Source: Caulobacter hibisci
Lineage (GTDB): Bacteria > Pseudomonadota > Alphaproteobacteria > Caulobacterales > Caulobacteraceae
Reading direction: 5' to 3'
Length of the DNA stretch: 38,362 nucleotides
Assembly: GCF_016135805.1 (NCBI RefSeq)
Contig: NZ_JADWOX010000030.1
Span: 1 to 38,362 of the forward strand
A program made the position numbers and the translations under genes. Below are positions 7,847 to 15,744 of the stretch, piece after piece. Positions within the stretch are counted from its first letter, which is position 1. The number at the start of each line of letters is the position of its first letter. The notes under the pieces were generated by a model that ran no database searches, was not told the DNA's origin, and saw only the letters and a program-made list of their open reading frames with translations.

Positions 7847-7886
7847 GTGTCATCGGGCTGTCACAGATCGGTGTCGGAACCGTCAT
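7847..7886 (+). promoter_or_regulatory. Tandem Pho-box array upstream of the porin gene
   Basis: Four heptamers are spaced exactly 11 bp apart: GTGTCAT (7847), CTGTCAC (7858), CGGTGTC (7869) and CCGTCAT (7880). The known PhoB target is two CTGTCAT-like heptamers separated by four bases, which is this spacing. The first two make a good Pho box and the last one is close; the third is degenerate. An inverted half-site ATGACAC lies at 7819-7825. The array ends 84 bases before the porin start, so the porin and probably pstS are likely induced by phosphate limitation. Confidence 0.75.
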
Positions 7887-7970
7887 GGCCCGTCCGTAAA
7901 GCCCCTCACATCCTGATCCCGCACCTAAGAGGGGGGCGAGGCGCAGGGAAAGCCTCAAGGGGAATCTCAG

Positions 7971-9230
7971 ATGCGGAACAAGACCTCGCTGGTCGCCGGT
8001 TCGGCCCTCGGCGCGATGCTCGCGCTCGGCCTGGGCGTCGCGGCCCAAGCCCAGGACCTGGGCGTGAAGTGGAGCGGCTCGCCGCAATTTTCGAACGACG
8101 ACGTGGCCTTCAAGGTCCGCGGCCGCATCCTGCTGGACGCCGTGTTCCAGGACGTCGAGCGCGACGGTCCCGGCGGCGACTTCGACACCCGCAACGCTCG
8201 CGGCCGCCAGGTCTTCCTCGGCGTCGAAGGCAAGCTGAACAACTACTTCGCCTACAAGGCCGAAGGCGGCGCGGTGAACGGCGGCGCCTGGAGCTGGGAC
8301 GACGTCGTCATCGAGTACAAGCCGAGCGAGCCGATCTCGCTGCTGTTCGGTAACGTCAAGGCGACCGGCCTCGAGAACCTGACCTCGACCCGCTTCACCA
8401 CCTTCATGGACCGCGGTCCGTACGGCGACTTCGGCGTCGACTCCTACCTGCTGGGCGTCGTGGCCAAGTACCAGGGCCTGAACTACAGCTTCACCGGCGC
8501 GGTGCAGGGCAACAGCATCAACACCGCCGACGTCGCCAACGCCGGCGCCGACTCCAAGGAACGCCTCGCCGTCACCGGCCGCTTCCACTACGCGCCGATC
8601 GTCACCGACACCGACAAGCTGCACTTGGCCGTGTCGTACCGTTACCGCAACCGCGGCGACGAAAGCGCCTTCGCCTACACCGGCCGCACCAACACCGCCT
8701 ACACCAACGGCACCACCTTCTACACCACGGGCGCCATCGGCAACCGCGACAACACGCTGGCCGTCGAAGGCGCCTTCGTGCACGGCCCGTTCTCGGTGCA
8801 GGGTGAATACTCGTCGATCGACGTGACCCGCGTCGGCGGCGCGGCCGTCGGCGGCGACCCGAAGGTCAAGGTCGGCTACGCCTACGTCACCTTCTGGCCC
8901 ACCGGCGAGATGCGCAACTACGACGCCGTCGCCGGCGAGTTCAAGCGTCCGAAGATCCTCAACCCGGTCACGGCCGGCGGTTGGGGCGGCGTCGAGCTGG
9001 CCCTGCGCTACGACCTGGCCGACACCACCGACGCCTACGACACCCTGAAGACCAAGCCGACCACCTCGCAGGCCGGCAAGTACACGGGCGTCACCCTGGG
9101 CGTGAACTACTACCCGACCGCCTATGTCCGCTTCCAGGCGAACTACACGGACGGCGACGTCGACAACTTCGGCGCCAACCAGGACTACACCGTGAAGCAA
9201 TTCCAGCTGCGCGCTCAGCTGGACTTCTAA
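7971..9230 (+). CDS. OprO/OprP-family (phosphate-selective type) outer-membrane porin
   Basis: The 419-residue protein has a Sec signal peptide (about 1-28, cleavage after AQA) and then alternating beta strands ending in a terminal Phe (FQLRAQLDF), the outer-membrane insertion signature. The segments VKWSGSPQFSNDDVAFKVRG and RGRQVFLGVEGKLNNYFAYK are characteristic of the phosphate-selective porin O/P family. The role inferred is diffusion of phosphate or other anions into the periplasm. Placement between a Pho-box array and pstS supports this. Selectivity cannot be proven from sequence, since the family includes pores for other anions. Confidence 0.85.
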   Translation: MRNKTSLVAGSALGAMLALGLGVAAQAQDLGVKWSGSPQFSNDDVAFKVRGRILLDAVFQDVERDGPGGDFDTRNARGRQVFLGVEGKLNNYFAYKAEGGAVNGGAWSWDDVVIEYKPSEPISLLFGNVKATGLENLTSTRFTTFMDRGPYGDFGVDSYLLGVVAKYQGLNYSFTGAVQGNSINTADVANAGADSKERLAVTGRFHYAPIVTDTDKLHLAVSYRYRNRGDESAFAYTGRTNTAYTNGTTFYTTGAIGNRDNTLAVEGAFVHGPFSVQGEYSSIDVTRVGGAAVGGDPKVKVGYAYVTFWPTGEMRNYDAVAGEFKRPKILNPVTAGGWGGVELALRYDLADTTDAYDTLKTKPTTSQAGKYTGVTLGVNYYPTAYVRFQANYTDGDVDNFGANQDYTVKQFQLRAQLDF

Positions 9231-9241
9231 GGCCGTCTCTC

Positions 9242-9275
9242 GCCGGGCGGCCTCGGGTCGCCCGGCCCACTTTTT
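9242..9275 (+). terminator. Hairpin with T-run between porin gene and pstS
   Basis: GCCGGGCG (9242-9249) pairs with CGCCCGGC (9259-9266) around a nine-base loop, followed by CCAC and TTTTT (9271-9275). With only 63 bases between porin stop and pstS start, this could be partial termination that sets the porin to PstS ratio. Confidence 0.6.
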
Positions 9276-9293
9276 CCCTCTCAGGAATTTCCG

Positions 9294-10337
9294 ATGAAAA
9301 AGCTCCTGTCCTGCGCGGCCGCCGCCGTCGCCCTGTCGGGCCTGGCCGCCGTCCCCGCCCACGCCGCCCGTGACTACGTCTGGGCCGCCGGTTCGTCGAC
9401 CGTGTTCCCGTTCGCCACCCGCACCGCCGAAAACTTCGCCAAGAAGACCGGCAAGAAGGCCCCGAAGGTCGAGAGCCTGGGCACCGGCGGCGGCATCAAG
9501 CTGTTCTGCGGCGGCCTCGGTGAAGGCTTCCCGGACATCGCCAACGCCTCGCGTCCGATGAAGAAGGCCGAGTTCGACGCCTGCGCCGCCAAGGGCGTCA
9601 AGGACATCATCGCCATCAAGATCGGCTTCGACGGCATCGTGGTCGCCACCGATAAGGACGGCGCGGACTACAACTTCAAGACCGAGCACCTCTATCTCGG
9701 CCTGGCCAAGCAAGTGCTGAAGGGCGGCCAGTTCGTCGCCAACCCGTACAACAGCTGGGACGACGTCGGCGCCGGCCTGCCGGGCAACCGCATCCAGGTC
9801 TACGGCCCGCCGCCCACCTCGGGCACCCGCGACGCCTTCGTGGAACTGGCCATCGAAGCCGGCGCCCGCAAGTTCCCGACCGCTGACGCCATCCGCTCGG
9901 ACAACGAAAAGAAGTTCAAGCAGCTGGTCGATCCGCTGCGTAACGACGGCTGGGTCGACGCCGGCGAAAACGACAACGCCATCGTCGGCACCCTGACCAA
10001 GACCCCCGGCTCGCTGGGCGTCTTCGGCTGGTCGTACCTCGAAGAGAACATGGACAAGATCAAGGGCGCCACGATCAACGGCGTGAAGCCCTCGGCCCAG
10101 ACGATCGCCGACGGCTCCTACCCGCTGTCGCGCTCGCTGTTCATCTACGTCAAGAAGGCCAACATCGGCGTCACGCCGGGCCTGGAAGACTTCCTGAAGG
10201 AGTTCACCTCCGACGCCGCCACCGGTCGTGGCGGTTACCTGCAGGGCCGTGGCCTGATCCCGCTGCCCCCCGGCCAGCACCAGGCCCAGAAGGACGCCGT
10301 GGCCAAGAAGGCCTCGATGCCGCGTCCGGCCGCCTAA
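9294..10337 (+). CDS. pstS: Phosphate ABC transporter substrate-binding protein PstS
   Basis: The 347-residue periplasmic protein has a signal peptide (1-24, cleavage after AHA) and the PstS core. AAGSSTVFPF (31-40) supplies the first phosphate-contact loop; LGTGGGIKLFCGG and PDIANASRPMK follow, then PPTSGTRDAF, the loop with Ser, Gly, Thr and Arg that binds phosphate in known PstS proteins. The AGSSTVFPF type differs from the GAGATFP type of E. coli and resembles the high-affinity SphX-like branch. No pstCAB genes are adjacent, so it must pair with a permease encoded elsewhere. Expression is probably shared with the upstream Pho-controlled porin; a strong terminator follows. Confidence 0.9.
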   Translation: MKKLLSCAAAAVALSGLAAVPAHAARDYVWAAGSSTVFPFATRTAENFAKKTGKKAPKVESLGTGGGIKLFCGGLGEGFPDIANASRPMKKAEFDACAAKGVKDIIAIKIGFDGIVVATDKDGADYNFKTEHLYLGLAKQVLKGGQFVANPYNSWDDVGAGLPGNRIQVYGPPPTSGTRDAFVELAIEAGARKFPTADAIRSDNEKKFKQLVDPLRNDGWVDAGENDNAIVGTLTKTPGSLGVFGWSYLEENMDKIKGATINGVKPSAQTIADGSYPLSRSLFIYVKKANIGVTPGLEDFLKEFTSDAATGRGGYLQGRGLIPLPPGQHQAQKDAVAKKASMPRPAA

Positions 10338-10348
10338 AAGACCCGATC

Positions 10349-10368
10349 CGCGGCGATATCTCGCCGCG
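10349..10368. other. Perfect short hairpin after pstS
   Basis: CGCGGCGA (10349-10356) and TCGCCGCG (10361-10368) form an 8-bp stem with a TATC tetraloop just after the pstS stop. It has no T-run and precedes the real terminator. It may protect the mRNA 3' end. Confidence 0.5.
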
Positions 10369-10381
10369 CGACCGAAGATTG

Positions 10382-10415
10382 CGCCGCGGTCCTATGGGCC
10401 GCGGCGTTTTCTTTT
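10382..10415 (+). terminator. Rho-independent terminator after pstS
   Basis: CGCCGCGG (10382-10389) pairs with CCGCGGCG (10399-10406), with extra C-G pairs toward a small loop, followed by TTTTCTTTT (10407-10415). This is a strong terminator closing the porin-pstS unit. Confidence 0.92.
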
Positions 10416-10505
10416 GTATAGTGGCCGCTGGTCAGCCCGCGCCACGTTCACGAAAGCCTGGGCCATGGCCGCCGTCCGGCGCCGTGTCACCGACCCCCAA
10501 GGGCC

Positions 10506-11813
10506 ATGATCCTCCTCGCGCTCGCCGTCGTCCTGTTCCTCGTTCTTTTGAACGGGGTCTTTTCCATGTCCGAACTGGCGGTGGTCTCCGCCCGGCGGGC
10601 CCGCCTCCAGGCCCTGGCCGAGCGCGGCGACAAGGGGGCCAAGCTGGCCCTGGCGATGGCCGAGCACCCGACCCGCTTCCTGTCGGCCGTGCAGGTGGGC
10701 ATTACCCTGATCGGCATCCTGGCCGGCGCCTACGGCCAGGCCACCATCGCCGGCGCCCTCGACAAGCAGCTCGAGCCGATGCCGGTGATCGGCCCGCACT
10801 CCGAGGCCATCGCCACCACCATCGTCGTCATCGGCCTGACCTATGTGTCGGTGATCCTCGGCGAGCTGGTGCCCAAGCGCCTGGCCCTGATGTTCCCGGA
10901 CGTCATCGCCCGCCGCATGGCCCCGTTCCTGGCCGTGGTGGCCACGGTGCTGCGCCCGTTCGTCACCCTGCTGACCGTGTCGACCGCCGCCATCCTCAAG
11001 CTGATGGGCGTGCGCGACGAGCGCAACAGCGGCATCACCTCCGAAGAGGTCGAGACCGTCCTGGCCGAGGGCGCGGACGCCGGCCTGATCGAGCCCGAGG
11101 AGCGCTCGATGATCCAGGAGGTGCTGCGCCTGGGCGACCGCCCGGTGCGCGTGGCCATGACCCCGCGCCGCGACCTCTACTGGATCTCGCTGTCCGACGA
11201 GCCCGCGGCTGTCCAGGCCGAGGTCCGCGAGTGCCCCTATTCGCGCATCGTCGTGGCCCTGGAAGGCGACCTCGACGGCGAGATCGGCGTGGTGCTGAAG
11301 AAGGACCTGCTGGACTCCTGCCTCGGCGGCGAGCCGCTGGACCTGCGGGCCCACATCCAGCAGCCGATCGCCATCCCCGAGACCATGTCGCTGCTGCGCG
11401 CCATGGCGGTCTTCAAGCAGACCTCGCTGCACATGGCCCTGGTGGTCGACGAGTTCGGCTCGGTGCAGGGCGTGATCACGCCGCTGGACCTGCTGGAGAT
11501 GATCGCCGGCGACTTCCCCGAGGATCACGACGAGGGCGAGCGCCGCATCCTGCGCCGCGAGGACGGCAGCTGGCTGGTCGACGCCCGTCTCGACATCCAG
11601 GAGCTCAACGACGCCCTGGGCGAAAGCTTCGAGGCCGAAGGCGGCTACCACACCGTCGCCGGCCTGATCCTCGACCGCCTGGGCCGCATCCCGGCCGAGG
11701 GCGAGATCCTGCATCTGGGCGCCTTCGACGTCGAGATCGTCGACATGGACGGCTCGCGCATCGACAAGGTCATCCTCAAGGCCGGCAAGGGCCGCGACGA
11801 GGACGAGGACTGA
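10506..11813 (+). CDS. CorC/HlyC-type membrane protein with DUF21 and CBS domains
   Basis: The 435-residue protein has an N-terminal DUF21/CNNM membrane domain (helices about 2-20, 61-80, 100-120, 139-162; the motif VILGELVPKRLAL at 116-128), two CBS domains (about 205-335; VAMTPRRDLYWI and ALVVDEFGSVQGVITPLDLLE), and a CorC_HlyC transporter-associated domain (about 345-430). Family members are annotated as hemolysins or Mg/Co efflux factors; eukaryotic and archaeal relatives handle magnesium. The role inferred is divalent cation export or regulation at the inner membrane, with nucleotide sensing by the CBS pair. It probably forms a unit with the protease gene 22 bases downstream. Confidence 0.85.
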   Translation: MILLALAVVLFLVLLNGVFSMSELAVVSARRARLQALAERGDKGAKLALAMAEHPTRFLSAVQVGITLIGILAGAYGQATIAGALDKQLEPMPVIGPHSEAIATTIVVIGLTYVSVILGELVPKRLALMFPDVIARRMAPFLAVVATVLRPFVTLLTVSTAAILKLMGVRDERNSGITSEEVETVLAEGADAGLIEPEERSMIQEVLRLGDRPVRVAMTPRRDLYWISLSDEPAAVQAEVRECPYSRIVVALEGDLDGEIGVVLKKDLLDSCLGGEPLDLRAHIQQPIAIPETMSLLRAMAVFKQTSLHMALVVDEFGSVQGVITPLDLLEMIAGDFPEDHDEGERRILRREDGSWLVDARLDIQELNDALGESFEAEGGYHTVAGLILDRLGRIPAEGEILHLGAFDVEIVDMDGSRIDKVILKAGKGRDEDED

Positions 11814-11835
11814 CGGACCGACGCGAGGGCGGACG

Positions 11836-12618
11836 ATGAGCAATCCCGGACCGTGGGGCGCCCCGCCGTCGGCGGAATCCGACCCCGCGCCCGCGCCCAC
11901 GTCGGCGCGGTCGTCCAAACCGTCCTGGCGGCGCTGGCTGGCCTGGCTGCTGCTGGCCGGGGTGATCATCGCCGGACTGGCGCTGCTGGGGCGCTGGGCG
12001 CCTTGGGGACCGCGCGACAGCTATGACTGGACCTACGTCCTGATGTGGGGCGTGGGGATCGTGATGTTCACCGGCGCCCTGCTGCGGGCGACGCGGCGAG
12101 AGGCCCTTCGCGGGGTGGGGTTCGCGGCCCTGTGGCTGGTCATCGCCGCCGTCCTGGGCATGGGCTATCTCTATCGCGCCGAACTGGCGGAGGCGCCGCG
12201 GCGGCTGCTGATGGCCCTCAATGTCGGCGCGCCGGTGACGACCGGCGAGCATGAGTTGCGGGTGGCCAAGGACGCCGGCGGCGCCTTCGTGATCATCGGC
12301 CAGGTCAACGGCGTGCGCGTGCCCTTCCTGGTCGACACCGGCGCCTCGCACACCGTGCTCAGCCCGGCCGACGCCCAGCGCATCGGCATACCGGTCGAGA
12401 CCCTGGCCTACGACCAGACCGCCGAGACGGCCAACGGCCTGGGCTATGGCGCGCAATGGACCGCCGACCGCCTGACCATCGGCCCGATCGTCCGTCAGGA
12501 CTTCGCCATGGACGTCAACAAGGCCCCGATGAGCGGCTCGCTGCTGGGCATGAGCTTCCTCGACACCCTGGAGTCTTACGAGGTCCGCGACGGGGTGCTG
12601 ATCCTGCGGTGGCGATAA
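11836..12618 (+). CDS. Membrane-anchored retropepsin-like aspartic protease (clan AA)
   Basis: The 260-residue protein begins with a Pro/Ala-rich tail, then hydrophobic segments at about 35-53, 64-82 and 94-111, followed by a retropepsin-like domain. The catalytic motif VDTGAS is at 166-171 (Asp167), preceded by the flap-like GGAFVIIGQVNGVRVPFL and followed by LLGMSFLDTLESYEV, as in the bacterial TIGR02281-type aspartic protease family. Such proteins work as dimers because each chain carries one Asp. The domain probably faces the periplasm. No substrate is known from context. Confidence 0.82.
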   Translation: MSNPGPWGAPPSAESDPAPAPTSARSSKPSWRRWLAWLLLAGVIIAGLALLGRWAPWGPRDSYDWTYVLMWGVGIVMFTGALLRATRREALRGVGFAALWLVIAAVLGMGYLYRAELAEAPRRLLMALNVGAPVTTGEHELRVAKDAGGAFVIIGQVNGVRVPFLVDTGASHTVLSPADAQRIGIPVETLAYDQTAETANGLGYGAQWTADRLTIGPIVRQDFAMDVNKAPMSGSLLGMSFLDTLESYEVRDGVLILRWR

Positions 12619-12623
12619 GTTCT

Positions 12624-12682
12624 TCCCTCTCCCCTTGCGGGAGAGGGGGGGCCGCGAAGCGGGTCGGGTGAGGGGTCTCTCA
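12624..12682 (+). repeat. Dispersed palindromic element, left copy of pair 2
   Basis: It has the hairpin CCCTCTCCCCTTGCGGGAGAGGG, given here as arms CCCTCTCCC and GGGAGAGGG, then GGCCGCGAAGC, GGGTCGGGTGAGGGG and TCTCTCA. It begins five bases after the aspartic protease stop codon and may terminate that transcript. Confidence 0.75.
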
Positions 12683-12731
12683 GGCCTTGAAGCTGTTTGC
12701 GGCGGTCAGGCCGGGTAAAGCGTCTCCTGTT

Positions 12732-12792
12732 TGAGAGACCCCTCATCCGACGGCCTTCGACCGCCACCTTCTCCCGCAAGGGGAGAAGGGGA
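12732..12792 (-). repeat. Dispersed palindromic element, right copy of pair 2
   Basis: It is an inverted copy of 12624-12682 starting TGAGAGACCCCTCATCCG and ending in CTTCTCCCGCAAGGGGAGAAG. It ends six bases before the stop codon of the convergent glycosyltransferase gene. The two copies together can fold back over the 49-base spacer. Confidence 0.75.
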
Positions 12793-12797
12793 TCGTA

Positions 12798-13889
12798 TCA
12801 GGCCGCCGTCTTCCTGCGGATCCGGGCCAGCCGCCGAAGCCGCCGCCAGAAGCGGGTCTTTTCCGGTTCGGGATAGGGCTGCAGGTTCTTGAAGAACTCC
12901 TCGGCGCAGGCGCGCCACGAGAAGCCCTCGGCGAACTTGCGGACCAGGCCGTGGTCGATGTCGAGGCAGGCCAGGCACGCCTCGCGCAGGCCGTCCGTTT
13001 GACCTGGGGCCAGCACGCCGGCGCCGGAGCCGGGGATGATGTCGATCGGGCCGGGGGCCGAGAAGGCCGCCACCGGCACGCCGGCGGCCATGGCTTCCAG
13101 GATCACCAGGCCGAAGGTGTCGGTCAGGGACGGGAAGCAGAACACGTCGGCGCAGGCGAAGTAGCGGGCCAGTTCGTCGCCGAACTTGGCGCCCAGGAAC
13201 TTCACCTCGGGATATTTCTCGGCCAGCTCCTCGCGCTGGGGACCGTCGCCGATGACGACCTTGGTGCCCGGCAGGTCGAGGCTGGCGAAGGCCTCGATGT
13301 TCTTCTCGACAGCCACGCGGCCGACATTGAGATAGATCGGCCGGGCCAGGCCCTCGAACAGGTCCGGCTCGCCTGGCAGGCGCGGCTTGAAGACGTCGGT
13401 GTCGACGCCGCGCGACCAGGGCGAGATGTTGCGGAAGCCGTGGCGCACCAGCTCGTCGCGCATGGTCGGCGTGGCCACCATCAGGCGGCCCGACGGCTTG
13501 TGGAACCAGCGCATGTAGGTGTAGCCGGCCGCCAGCGGCAGCGGCAGGCGGGCCGAGACGTACTCGGGGAAGCGCGTGTGGTAGCTGGTCGTGAACGGCA
13601 GCTTCCACTCCAGGCAGATGCGGCGCGCGGCCAGGCCGATCGGACCCTCGGTGGCGATGTGGATCGCCTCGGGCTCGAACGACTTGAAGCGCTCCTGCAC
13701 GGGCTCGTAGGCGCCGATCGCGAGCTTGATCTCGGGATAGGTGGGCAACGGGAAGGTGGGGAACTGGTCAGGGCTGACCACGTCCACCTCATGGCCCATG
13801 GCGCGAAGCTCGGCCATCACCTTGGTGAGGGTCCGAACCACACCGTTGACCTGCGGTTCCCATGCGTCGGTGGCGAGAAGTATCCGCAT
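12798..13889 (-). CDS. GT4-family glycosyltransferase
   Basis: The ATG at 13889 (MRILLATDAWEPQVNGVVRT) is the true start; an in-frame extension upstream lies inside the neighbouring gene. The 363-residue protein has a GT-B fold: an N-terminal acceptor half with the PQVNGVVRTL loop, and a C-terminal nucleotide-sugar half with NVGRVAVEKN (188-197) and DTFGLVILEAMAAG (257-270), where Asp257 replaces the first Glu of the usual E-x7-E pair. Relatives transfer hexose or mannose to lipids. It overlaps the metallophosphoesterase by one base (TGATG on the minus strand), so the two act together, probably in lipid or envelope glycan synthesis. The exact sugar and acceptor are unknown. Confidence 0.82.
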   Translation of the reverse strand: MRILLATDAWEPQVNGVVRTLTKVMAELRAMGHEVDVVSPDQFPTFPLPTYPEIKLAIGAYEPVQERFKSFEPEAIHIATEGPIGLAARRICLEWKLPFTTSYHTRFPEYVSARLPLPLAAGYTYMRWFHKPSGRLMVATPTMRDELVRHGFRNISPWSRGVDTDVFKPRLPGEPDLFEGLARPIYLNVGRVAVEKNIEAFASLDLPGTKVVIGDGPQREELAEKYPEVKFLGAKFGDELARYFACADVFCFPSLTDTFGLVILEAMAAGVPVAAFSAPGPIDIIPGSGAGVLAPGQTDGLREACLACLDIDHGLVRKFAEGFSWRACAEEFFKNLQPYPEPEKTRFWRRLRRLARIRRKTAA

Positions 13890-14713
13890 CAGGCGGCGGC
13901 AGGCTCCGGCAACGGGGGCTCGACGGCGAGCGCCCGGGCCCTGTCGATTACCGACCAGGACCTCATCTTGGACCATTCGAGGATTTCGAGCTGGCCGTCC
14001 ATATGCTCCACCAGAGCGGTGCAGCTTTCAACCCAGTCGCCGTCGTTGACGTAAAGAATACCGTCGATCTCCCGCATCTCGGCCTTGTGGATATGGCCGC
14101 AGATCACGCCGTCGACGCCACGGCGGCGGGCCTCGTCGGCGACGGCGGCCTCGAAGTTCTCGATGAACTGCAATGCGTTCTTCACCTTGACCTTCAGATA
14201 GGCCGAGAGGCTCCAGTAGCCGAACCCCATCCTCCGCCGCGCGCGGTTGAGCAAAGTGTTCAGCATGAGGATGGTTCTATAGGACCAATCCCCGAGGAAG
14301 GCGAGCCACTTGGCGTGCTGCACCACGCCGTCGAACTCGTCGCCGTGGACCACCAGGTAGCGCTTGCCGTCGGCGGCCTCGTGGATCACGTCGCGGGCCA
14401 CGACCACGCCGCCGAAGTGGGTGCCGCAGAAGTCGCGGACGCGGTCATCGTGGTTGCCGGGAACGTAGATCACCTCGACGCCCTTTCGGGCCAGGCGCAG
14501 GATTTTCTGCACCACGTCGTTGTGGCTCTGGGGCCAGTACCAGCCGCTGCGCAGCTTCCAGCCGTCGATGATGTCGCCGACCAGATAGAGGCGGTCGCAC
14601 TCCACATGGCGGATGAAGTCGAGCAGCAGCTCGGCCTGACAGCCGCGCGTGCCCAGATGGATGTCGCTGATGAAGATGCTGCGATAGCGGCGAACTTCGA
14701 TCTCGGCGGCCAT
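13889..14713 (-). CDS. UDP-2,3-diacylglucosamine diphosphatase-like metallophosphoesterase
   Basis: The 274-residue protein carries the calcineurin-like metallophosphoesterase motifs: SDIHLG (Asp17, His19), GDIID (Asp47), PGNHDD (Asn87, His88), VVHGDEFD (His122) and CGHIH (His206, His208). This set resembles LpxH-type enzymes, which cut UDP-diacylglucosamine in lipid A synthesis. C. crescentus is known to use LpxI for that step, so this protein may act on another lipid-linked pyrophosphate or monoester. The ATG at 14713 is chosen because GGGGAG precedes it; an alternative ATG at 14803 lacks a ribosome binding site and adds a poorly conserved leader. It is translationally coupled to the glycosyltransferase. 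Confidence 0.8.
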   Translation of the reverse strand: MAAEIEVRRYRSIFISDIHLGTRGCQAELLLDFIRHVECDRLYLVGDIIDGWKLRSGWYWPQSHNDVVQKILRLARKGVEVIYVPGNHDDRVRDFCGTHFGGVVVARDVIHEAADGKRYLVVHGDEFDGVVQHAKWLAFLGDWSYRTILMLNTLLNRARRRMGFGYWSLSAYLKVKVKNALQFIENFEAAVADEARRRGVDGVICGHIHKAEMREIDGILYVNDGDWVESCTALVEHMDGQLEILEWSKMRSWSVIDRARALAVEPPLPEPAAA

Positions 14714-15028
14714 GGCCTCGGCTCCCCAGCGCTGCGGCGGGCCGCCCCCGCGACGACCGCCCTCCCATGCGAGAACTGAAGGTGGCGGATAAGCTGATTG
14801 CATGTCGCTTTAATGAAACCGTCCGGGTTCGGCGCGGGGTCGTTCGCGGCGAATCGCCGCCGCCGGGCTGGTCCCGACGGGCCGGGCGCCGTAGGGTCAG
14901 CCTTCGTTTCGACCAGTCCCTGCGCATGCGGCGGGCGCGTTCGAGGCGCCGTCGCATGGGCCGCATCCCTTGTGTTCTTTGGGAAAACGGCTGTTGCAGC
15001 GCAGCATGCTCCGCACTAGATCACGCCC
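14714..15028. other. 315-base divergent intergenic region with a short palindrome
   Basis: No gene is supported here. It separates the divergent metallophosphoesterase and TetR genes and must hold both promoters. GCGGCGA-A-TCGCCGC (14846-14860) is a perfect 7+1+7 palindrome and could be the TetR operator, although GC-rich palindromes arise easily by chance. No convincing minus 10 or minus 35 pair was found. Confidence 0.4.
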
Positions 15029-15658
15029 ATGGACGCCGCCCGCCTCGCCAAGGACACGCCGAAATCGCTGAAGACGCGTGCGCGGATTCTCGATTGCGCC
15101 ATGCGTGTGTTCGCCGAGACCGGTTATCACGCGGCCACCAACCCGGTGATCGCCGACGCCGCGGGCCTGACGCGCGGGGCGATGCTCTATCATTTCCCGA
15201 CCCGCGAAGCCCTGGTCGAGGCCGCCGTGGCCCACGTCCAGGCCGCCCGCTCGGCCCTGTTCCGCGCCGCCGCCGACAGCATCCCGGCCGGGGCCGACGT
15301 CACCGAACACGCCATCGATAGCTATTGGGACCTGTTGCAGAGCGAGCCCTTCCTGGCCTTCGCCGAGCTCGAGGCCGCCGGCCGCACCGACCCGGCCATC
15401 CAGGCCTTGCTGGCCCCGGCCCAGGCCGAGTTCGACCGCGCCCAGGCCGGCGACCACTTCCTGAAGATCCTGCACGCCGGCGCCGGCCCGCGCTTCCAGG
15501 CCAGCCGCGACCTGGCCCGCTTCATGCTCGAAGGCCTGGCCCGCACGACCCTGACCTACGACACCGACGGCCGCCGCGAGCGCCTGCTGATGCTGATCAA
15601 GCGCGCCACGCACATGCTGAACCGCAAGGGCGATATCCAGGACCTGTGGCCGGACTGA
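15029..15658 (+). CDS. TetR/AcrR-family transcriptional regulator
   Basis: This 209-residue regulator has a TetR helix-turn-helix at about 12-60: LKTRARILDCAMRVFAETGY, then NPVIADAAGLTRGAMLYHFPTREAL, with the typical YHFPTRE recognition-helix end. The C-terminal ligand domain is alpha-helical and family-specific; its ligand cannot be read. No Shine-Dalgarno is obvious before the ATG, so translation may be leaderless or weak. Its target may be itself or the divergent lipid-sugar gene pair. Confidence 0.82.
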   Translation: MDAARLAKDTPKSLKTRARILDCAMRVFAETGYHAATNPVIADAAGLTRGAMLYHFPTREALVEAAVAHVQAARSALFRAAADSIPAGADVTEHAIDSYWDLLQSEPFLAFAELEAAGRTDPAIQALLAPAQAEFDRAQAGDHFLKILHAGAGPRFQASRDLARFMLEGLARTTLTYDTDGRRERLLMLIKRATHMLNRKGDIQDLWPD

Positions 15659-15663
15659 CCTGA

Positions 15664-15722
15664 TCCCTCTCCCCTTGCGGGAGAGGGTGGCCTCCGAAGG
15701 AGGTCGGGTGAGGGGTCTCTCA
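15664..15722 (+). repeat. Dispersed palindromic element, left copy of pair 3
   Basis: It is nearly identical to 12624-12682: CCCTCTCCCCTTGCGGGAGA hairpin, GGTGGCCTCCGAAGGAGG, TCGGGTGAGGGGTCTCTCA. It begins six bases after the TetR stop codon. Confidence 0.78.
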
Positions 15723-15744
15723 GAAGTTTGCGGAGAGGTCTTTC

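Larger units (their letters stand above)
7513..7970. other. 458-base intergenic region: repeat pair, then Pho-regulated promoter region
   Basis: No gene is seen here. The first half holds an inverted pair of the dispersed palindromic element (7538-7600 and 7675-7735). The second half holds the Pho half-site array (7847-7886) and the leader of the porin gene, with a purine-rich ribosome binding site before the ATG at 7971. Short open frames in the region overlap these repeats and have no coding character. Confidence 0.7.

Noticed and set aside
7521..10280. Open frame of 919 residues on the minus strand
   Set aside because: It is antisense to the porin and pstS genes and is an effect of high GC codon bias; its composition is rich in Gly, Ala, Val and Arg with no domain.
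14767..15321. Open frame of 184 residues upstream of and overlapping the TetR gene
   Set aside because: It is out of frame with TetR, highly Arg-rich and without a domain; it is a shadow frame.
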